64,000 bases of DNA. It comes from Opeltia flavorubescens. Lineage: Eukaryota > Ascomycota > Lecanoromycetes > Teloschistales > Teloschistaceae. Every line of letters begins with the position of its first letter. Position 1 is the first letter of the stretch. Below are positions 58,296-64,000 of this stretch, piece after piece. The stretch is from contig KE546966.1 in assembly GCA_000442125.1 (NCBI GenBank), positions 2,281,471 to 2,345,470 on the forward strand, written 5' to 3'. Below the pieces are notes generated by a model that saw nothing but the letters and a program-made list of their open reading frames with translations, was not told the origin of the DNA and ran no database searches. The translations under genes were made by a program, and so were the position numbers.

Positions 58296-60120
58296 GGTAA
58301 CGAACGTGGCAAATTTGCTGATGAGGTTGAAAGAAGATTTCCTTCGAGACCAGGAACCATCGCAGCTAAGTCTCCTGCCTGCCCACGCCAGGCAGGTTGT
58401 ACGGCATTCTTTCGGTTCCTTGCATCTTCTGGATGCCCAATCATGCTGAAAATTTCATGGGATTGTGGGGAATCGCTTGTCGCTTCCACGGTGGCGGGAA
58501 GATTGGGCTGACATGAGTCCACCGAGCGCTTTGACCTATGCGCTGCCCGTAAGAGTCCGACTAGCAAGACTGAGACGGAGATCTTGAGTGAGATTTTGGA
58601 GATATGCTCGACTGATTATGTTTCTGAAGGTCGATATGTAATGCCCGAAAGATCGATTGAGCCATTTCTTTGTCCTACGGTGTAAGATATACACGTTTGG
58701 CGCAAAGTTCTGGGCTGCGATGAATGATGACTATCTAGGTATTATTGGATTTTGATTTTCTCTCTCTTGTATGTCTTGACAGAATGAGTTGGCCACTTCT
58801 CGAGATCCTTGACAGAAATAAAATATGGTTGGATTAGCTGACCAGAGTGAACATGTTTCACATTAACCAGATGCGCTATCTTTGAGTTCCCATTTGTAGT
58901 TTCAGAAAGAACATACCATGACAATGGCATTGGTGACAGAGGTCAAGCCTTCCATAAATGGCCGTCGGTGGTTGATTGCGAGACACTATCCAGCATCTTC
59001 CGCCAAGGGTCCCAGGTCTCCCAGGACGTACGGTACCTCTTGAAGAATAAATCCCGGACGGGACCACCAATTTATATCACTCCTGGACAGATACCCTGAA
59101 GAACGCTTAGGTTCAGATACAAGTTGCGATCAGATAAGTGGATCTTGCACCTTGTAGGGTACTCGTTGATACTAGCACCAAAATATGCTCACGTAGTGTA
59201 GCTCACCCAGTTTGCTCTTGATGTATACCTTCTTTGATGCCTATTAGTGAGTATTTCGCTGCTTTTGCTTGCTTGTCTAGCGGACTGAGCCCTATCTCTG
59301 CTACTCACTTCCAAGAATGCCTTGACTGGTTCCAAATTTTTCGGAAGTTAGGGTGTTAGGTTGACTTTTCCTGGCGGACCACGTAAGAGTCAAGACACAA
59401 GATCTAAGGACTAGGTAAAGACTTGAAAGAGAGTAACGGTCTCGTACCTATGATGTATGCTCTATAATTACAATCATCTCAAAGGCTGGCTTCATTCATT
59501 AAATAACAGTAACATTCCTGGCTGCGTTCTTCTTTTCAACAGAGCATTCTTTATTTGATTTCGAAGTTAGGACATGTAACTGGCATTCAGTATACTCCCA
59601 ACGCTCCAGCTCGATCTTTACAGGAGTGGGAAGAAATAAATGGAGAATTTGAATCGTGATAATGGTAGATCTAAGCCAAATACTGTAAGCTCTGTTACTG
59701 CGAGTTCGATGTTGATCCGGTACTATGTGCAAGCGTTATCATTAGATGACAGAGTCATTTAGACATATTGTTGAGACGGATTGCATCGTACGGAGTTACC
59801 GTTGGCCTAGAGTGCTGCTTGACAATGACTTTAGCTATTAGGCCAGTTATCATTTTATGCCATCAGAAGGATCACAATCAATAGTAGGTCTTGGGTACAG
59901 AGACAGCTGCATCGGTTGTGAGAGATTACCTGTAAAATTACTACGGACGAGGACTAATGCACATCCCTCCACCACCCGCCCAGATTTGCAATTGACATCA
60001 ATGTACAGAAAGCAATCAAAGATGACATAAACGCAACGATCAAATCACCCTATGTTTTCGATATTTTGTCGAGTATTGCGCTCTTTCTTCTGCTCAACGG
60101 CAGTAACCATCTCTTCCATT
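58296..60120. other. 1.8 kb intergenic
   Basis: Between the start of the secreted-protein gene (-) and the end of the SnoaL-like gene (-). Short frames only, none with a recognisable domain. No repeat or RNA gene found by eye. Confidence 0.45.
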
Positions 60121-60774
60121 TTAGATGTGCTTGCCAGAATCCTGCCGTAACACAATAAACATCAGCCCATTACAATTTTGCAACTCCCTTCTTCCCCACG
60201 ACCTTCCCAGCAGCAGTGGATTTGTACTTACCACAATGACATGACTCTTCTTTAACTTCAACTCGCCGCTCTTCTCATCCTTCTCCAACTGGTAGTAACC
60301 AGCCCACTCCGTCTCTGTTGCATGGCCCATATGGTGTCCATATTTTACAAAGCCGCGAGCCATGAGCTGCAGCTGGTCGTGGCCGTGCGTGAAGACCTGA
60401 AGTGGAGTGTGGTCGCGCTCGGGGACATGGGACCAGAGGCCGCGGCGCATGTTGATGATCTCTGCGAGAGGGAGGATTGTTAGCCTTTCGTTGAGTTGAT
60501 AGGGTATGGGTTGGGTGGGTGTGGAGAAGGCGGCAATTGATACGTAGAAAGTCGATAAAGGAAGGATGAAGACGAAATCTATCAATTTACCCTCTCGACC
60601 TTTCGCAATCCGATCGTTCATCCCATACTCCCCATCGGCGGCAAACATGTCAGCGAAACCTTCATGATCGCTGCTGTCGTTCGAGGTAGCGTAGTAGTGG
60701 GACATGAACTCTTGCACCTTTGGGTCATCGATGACGGCGGGTAGCTCGGGCATCTTCTCGTATGTTCGAGGCAT
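60121..60774 (-). CDS. SnoaL/NTF2-like protein (scytalone dehydratase-like fold)
   Basis: Minus-strand exons 60774-60591, 60461-60232 and a 21-base last exon 60141-60121 give 144 residues. Intron 1 (GTAAAT donor, CTCGCAG acceptor) restores AKGREEIINMRRGLWSHV. Intron 2 (GTAAGT) joins HVIV to DSGKHI and the stop. FMSHYYATSNDSSDHEGFAD is the first helix and FAADGEYGMND the next strand of the alpha+beta cone. HTPLQVFTHG, then MARGFVKYGHHMGHATETEW and WAGYYQLEK, form the sheet. The pocket residues Tyr, His and Asp are typical of SnoaL-like polyketide cyclases and dehydratases, but the role in a given fungus is mostly unknown. It lies alone, with no pathway neighbour. Confidence 0.82.
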   Translation of the reverse strand: MPRTYEKMPELPAVIDDPKVQEFMSHYYATSNDSSDHEGFADMFAADGEYGMNDRIAKGREGKLIDFVFILPLSTFYVSIAAFSTPTQPIPYQLNERLTILPLAEIINMRRGLWSHVPERDHTPLQVFTHGHDQLQLMARGFVKYGHHMGHATETEWAGYYQLEKDEKSGELKLKKSHVIVVSTNPLLLGRSWGRRELQNCNGLMFIVLRQDSGKHI

Positions 60775-62199
60775 GGTGGTACCTGGTAGTGAATCTGTTA
60801 ATTGTGTTGAATTTTACCGGCTAAGGAGCTGAGAAATAAGGATGGAGAGAAAATGATTCTTGAGTTGAAGGGCCCATTGTGCTTATATGGGCCGCTGCTG
60901 CATCTTGAGAAGCATCATCTGCTATCCTTTGCCTTTTTAGGTTGCTGCAGTTTGCATGCCGCTATGTCTACACATCGCCAAAAATCNGCCATGGTGTGGT
61001 GTTTGTATAGACTGTCATTGGATGGTTACACAAGCTCAGCTATGTTCTGCAGCGAACATTCTCGTGCGACATGCCCAGTTCCATACTAACAATGCGAGTT
61101 CTCGGAGAATGAGTCATAGTCCAAAACTAAACGGCAGCTAATGGAAAAGCAGAACTTTCAATTCGAGCTGTCAGAAATTGGGTTGCATTGGTTGCCGTGA
61201 CGGACCGAAACTCAAAAACATGGTGAGAAAATCTGAACCTTTCCCCGCGACTCGCGTGACTTTAGTGATCAAGCGTCAAAATTCGTTGATTGCTTCGGCG
61301 ATCTCCGAACATTCATCCCTTTTAGATGCTGGATAAGCTTGTATATCGAAAGCTAATGAAGCGCTTCTGGAGCATTGGATTCTGTGATGATAACCTCCAT
61401 CAACGTCTCCTTGCCAAAATATCGACTAGCAATAGATGTGTTATTGAGAGCAGCTAGTAAGGGATGTCAGATCCGAATAGGAAGTCGCAAAGGCACCGTG
61501 CAGTTGCATGATGCAAAGAAAACGTCAAGCCCCAAGTGAATCGCGTGTTCATACTTTATCTGGTATAGTAGTCCAGGCGATGATTAAGAGTTTCTGTCAA
61601 CGAATACCATACATTTAAGTCTTCAATAGAGAGTTCAAAACCTGGCTTCGTAGCAGCTAAAGCTTTTCAATATCGAAAGCTGGAAGAATGTCTCGCAGGC
61701 CATCGATGGCAGTCAAGCTTGCTATTGTTCAAGTCTAGCCACACTTGAAGACGCTACCAGTACCATGTATCAAGTTTTGGCCTCATCAAGAATGAATCCA
61801 GACGCTAGGAATTATAAAAGGTACAGAGCAGGCCAGATGTTCTAGGATCAGCTGACAGCACTTCAGTTTCTTCGCCTTTGCTAAATGTAAACACATCGAG
61901 ATGCAATGACATCATACGACATGAGCGAAAATCTCTATCTAATCACAAGAAAGACGACGCAGGAGTGGAGCGCATACAACACTATCATTGCGCATTGAGC
62001 AAAATCCGCATCCAAGTTATCAGCGTAAACATGCTTACTAGCGATGCGCGAATGCGGCAAATGCCAGGATTGCACCTTAGTTTTACAAAGCCCCGAGAAT
62101 TTGTTCTTGACACGCTAAGAGAACGTCCAACTTGGTCGAAGACCGAGTTATGACGCGTTTTAGTGATCTCAAGACTATACGATGGCTGTTAATCTATAG
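60775..62199. other. 1.4 kb divergent intergenic
   Basis: Holds promoters for the SnoaL-like gene (-) and the secreted-protein gene (+). One ambiguous base lies near 60987. The 91-codon plus-strand frame 61878-62153 has no domain character. Confidence 0.45.
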
Positions 62200-63156
62200 A
62201 TGAATATGTATGTACGGCTATCAAACCTTTTGGTCATTCTACTTGGATTGGCCAAGCTTCCCGCTTGCAGCTCCGCTACTGCTGCTGCCATAGATTATCC
62301 CACATCAAGACCACTCGTCCATGCGAGCAGTCTACTCAATGGCACAGAAATGACAGCCTCAATCCCAACTGACTTTCGCATCGAACTCGAGCTCGAACTC
62401 ACGTTTCGCTTTCCGCCAGAAGCATGCTTTACAAACATCATCGCTGCCCTAGGATCCAACGCGCTCCGTGATTTCAACGGCAAGATGCCCATCAGTAATG
62501 TCCGGACCACTCGGTTTCCTGAGCCCGTTATTAAGATGACAGCCCCACGCGTCATGGAGCTAGCTAGGCGATACATGATCTGGGGACTTTTCCTCGTGGC
62601 TTTCTACGTACATTCACATGACGCTTGCAAAATGAGCTTCTACAATTTCCAGTGGAAGGGCGTGGAGGTTGCAGGAATCGGGATTGCCGGTACGCCCTCC
62701 AAAGGAGTGGCTCAGAGCGGTACAATAGGAATGCCGCCATCTAATCCAGTCATCCACCTCGATTTTGCCTTCTATGGTGGATCGCTTGAGCTCGGTAAGG
62801 GTGCTGTATTCATGACCATCATCACTTCATTGCTAGAAGCTGCACCACAGTCGGCAAGTGATAGGATTTACCAACCTATTATCAATTATCTTCAGAATGA
62901 GCCTGCAGCATTCATCATTAATCCGACTGAAAGAGCAAGGAGTGCAAGGAGTCCGTATTTCACTAATGAGATGCTAATCGACAGCCTGGTCAGGGCGACC
63001 GATTTCTACGTGGAGAATGATATCTATCGGCAGCTGGAGATGAATATATCTATCGATGGTGTTTTAGTTGCGCAAGGAGCTATTTTGCAAAGGAATAACC
63101 TTGGGCTTCTGGGCTTTTCGAGTGCCCTTGAGGGCCAAGAGAGGGGAATAACATGA
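62200..63156 (+). CDS. predicted secreted or membrane-linked protein, unknown
   Basis: Single exon, 318 residues. It has a likely signal peptide at about 1-27 (LLVILLGLAKLPACSSATAA), then LNGTEMTASIPTDFRIELEL, a Pro/Phe-rich start common in fungal secreted hypotheticals. An internal hydrophobic stretch (MIWGLFLVAFYVHSH, about 127-141) could be buried or a membrane helix. Later parts read GTPSKGVAQSGTIGMPPSNP and AFYGGSLELGKGAVFMTIIT. Only two Cys remain in the mature part. No family recognised. The long coherent frame and beta-rich composition support a real gene. Confidence 0.7.
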   Translation: MNMYVRLSNLLVILLGLAKLPACSSATAAAIDYPTSRPLVHASSLLNGTEMTASIPTDFRIELELELTFRFPPEACFTNIIAALGSNALRDFNGKMPISNVRTTRFPEPVIKMTAPRVMELARRYMIWGLFLVAFYVHSHDACKMSFYNFQWKGVEVAGIGIAGTPSKGVAQSGTIGMPPSNPVIHLDFAFYGGSLELGKGAVFMTIITSLLEAAPQSASDRIYQPIINYLQNEPAAFIINPTERARSARSPYFTNEMLIDSLVRATDFYVENDIYRQLEMNISIDGVLVAQGAILQRNNLGLLGFSSALEGQERGIT

Positions 63157-63588
63157 GTGGTCGTTACGTATCGTAGAATTGTGAGTCAAGTGAAGAAAAG
63201 AAAGATAGCGATGAAGTCGATCATAAATCAAGATCTCCAGCTTCTATCTTAAAGTTATTGAACAAGACGCACAAGTAAAAGATTAGCAAATTCCAATGCA
63301 CAGTGATCTAATTTACTACGGCTGAGATCTCGGGGCTAAGGGGGCGGAGCTTGTTTCGATTTTCTGGTTCGATTCTCAGACATCAGCCATCAAGAACGAA
63401 TATCCCCATCTTACTCTTCTTATTTCGTGTTGAATGTTGCATTGTAATTTGAAGGTTTGCAATCACTTACAGCTATCCTTGATGACAATCGGTTTCATTT
63501 AGATTGTTGGACTATATTCCGTCCGTTGTTCGTGTAAAAACGCAACGATCTTTTTAAGGCAACGATATCTTCTAATTTAGTTCTCGCC
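63157..63588. other. intergenic
   Basis: 432 bases between two plus-strand genes. A CTGGTTCGATTCTCAG string near 63365 resembles a tRNA B box, but no clover-leaf can be drawn around it. Nothing else seen. Confidence 0.45.
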
Positions 63589-64000
63589 ATGATGCCACCC
63601 TCGAACAAGAAGCGCGTCGAAGACACCTGGTATTCACACGCTCTTGCGATCTTATGGAGTGCCTTATGCTAGGAATCTATGATGGAACAATTGTCTTCAA
63701 ATGGCAAGGGGTAACACTGAACGCCATTATCGCTGTTCTGACGGTGATCATAAAAGGTCTGCTCGCATTCACTACAGTTGTATATCCGATGCGATTGGAC
63801 AGGCGAAATGGATATGGTTTTTACGGCAGCAGAGACCCTTACAGGATTTGGCCTTGATTGACAACGCCAGTCGAGGGCCTCTTGAGAGTTTGCAATTATT
63901 GTACAGATCTGTCGCTCGCTCTTGCATTAGCCTTGGAGCGATTGTGGTCATACTATCGCTGGCTATAGATCCTTTTGCCCAGTTAGCCGTCGGTACAACA
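63589..64000 (+). pseudogene. DUF3176 family membrane protein, 5' part, frame-broken, cut by window end
   Basis: Three plus-strand frames in succession give one DUF3176 N-terminus. From 63589: KKRVEDTWYSHALAILWSAL. From about 63668: GIYDGTIVFKWQGVTLNAII, VLTVIIKGLLAFTT. From about 63775: ISDAIGQAKWIWFLRQQRPL, LALIDNASRGPLESLQLLYR, ISLGAIVVILSLAIDPFAQL. This order (TM1, YDG..W.G.TLN, Q.KW.WF, D.ASRGP, LA..IDPF.Q) is the family hallmark. Two single-base shifts, near 63667 and 63775, break the frame with no intron signals, so it is a pseudogene unless the assembly has errors. The rest lies beyond the window. Family function is unknown; members are multi-pass membrane proteins common in Pezizomycotina. 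Confidence 0.72.

Noticed and set aside
63330-63400. tRNA-like B box (GGTTCGATTCTC)
   Set aside because: No matching A box at the right distance and no clover-leaf pairing could be drawn by eye.

Overview
The window comes from a filamentous ascomycete nuclear genome. Evidence: short introns (about 45-140 nt) with GTAAGT/GTATGT-like donors, CTAAC/CTGAC branch sites and YAG acceptors; genes 0.4-2 kb apart on both strands; and typically fungal families (Pth11/rhodopsin-like membrane proteins, GMC oxidoreductases, microsomal P450s, DUF3176, fungal STAND N-terminal domain). A leotiomycete is my guess, but the sequence does not prove it. I saw no reverse transcriptase, transposase, LTR pair, CRISPR array or convincing RNA gene.

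Layout. 0-10 kb holds a complete three-exon VPS13 lipid-transfer gene. 10-29 kb is an accessory-metabolism stretch: cytochrome P450, FucP-type sugar permease, GMC flavin oxidoreductase, seven-exon rhodopsin-like membrane protein (rebuilt here from small exons), NCS1 nucleobase permease, a protein with a C-terminal gamma-glutamylcyclotransferase-like domain, and a second P450. No PKS, NRPS or terpene synthase is present, so it is not a classical biosynthetic cluster. 30-34 kb holds an ankyrin protein with a fungal STAND-type N-terminus but no NTPase.

The most unusual part is 36.6-49.9 kb. Four paralogues of one RING-like family (A +, B +, C -, D -) sit as two inward-facing pairs around a C2H2 zinc-finger gene and a monocarboxylate-type MFS transporter gene. 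A and C are whole; B and D are damaged. In A and C the last zinc-ligand pair (CPLC) lies 146 and 165 residues after the first six ligands, separated by a predicted coiled coil and linker. A conserved CH[TS]DTV..LLR.RCRL.DL block follows, then a C-terminal membrane helix (A, B, C). A and C also share a 20-bp promoter element at almost the same distance (about 140 bp) from the ATG.

50-64 kb carries a 121-residue protein with two helix-turn-helix-like repeats, an unknown multi-pass membrane plus coiled-coil protein, three predicted secreted proteins of unknown function, a SnoaL/NTF2-like protein, and the start of a broken DUF3176 gene cut by the window end. Exon borders were set by hand from splice signals and reading phase; none were tested against transcripts.
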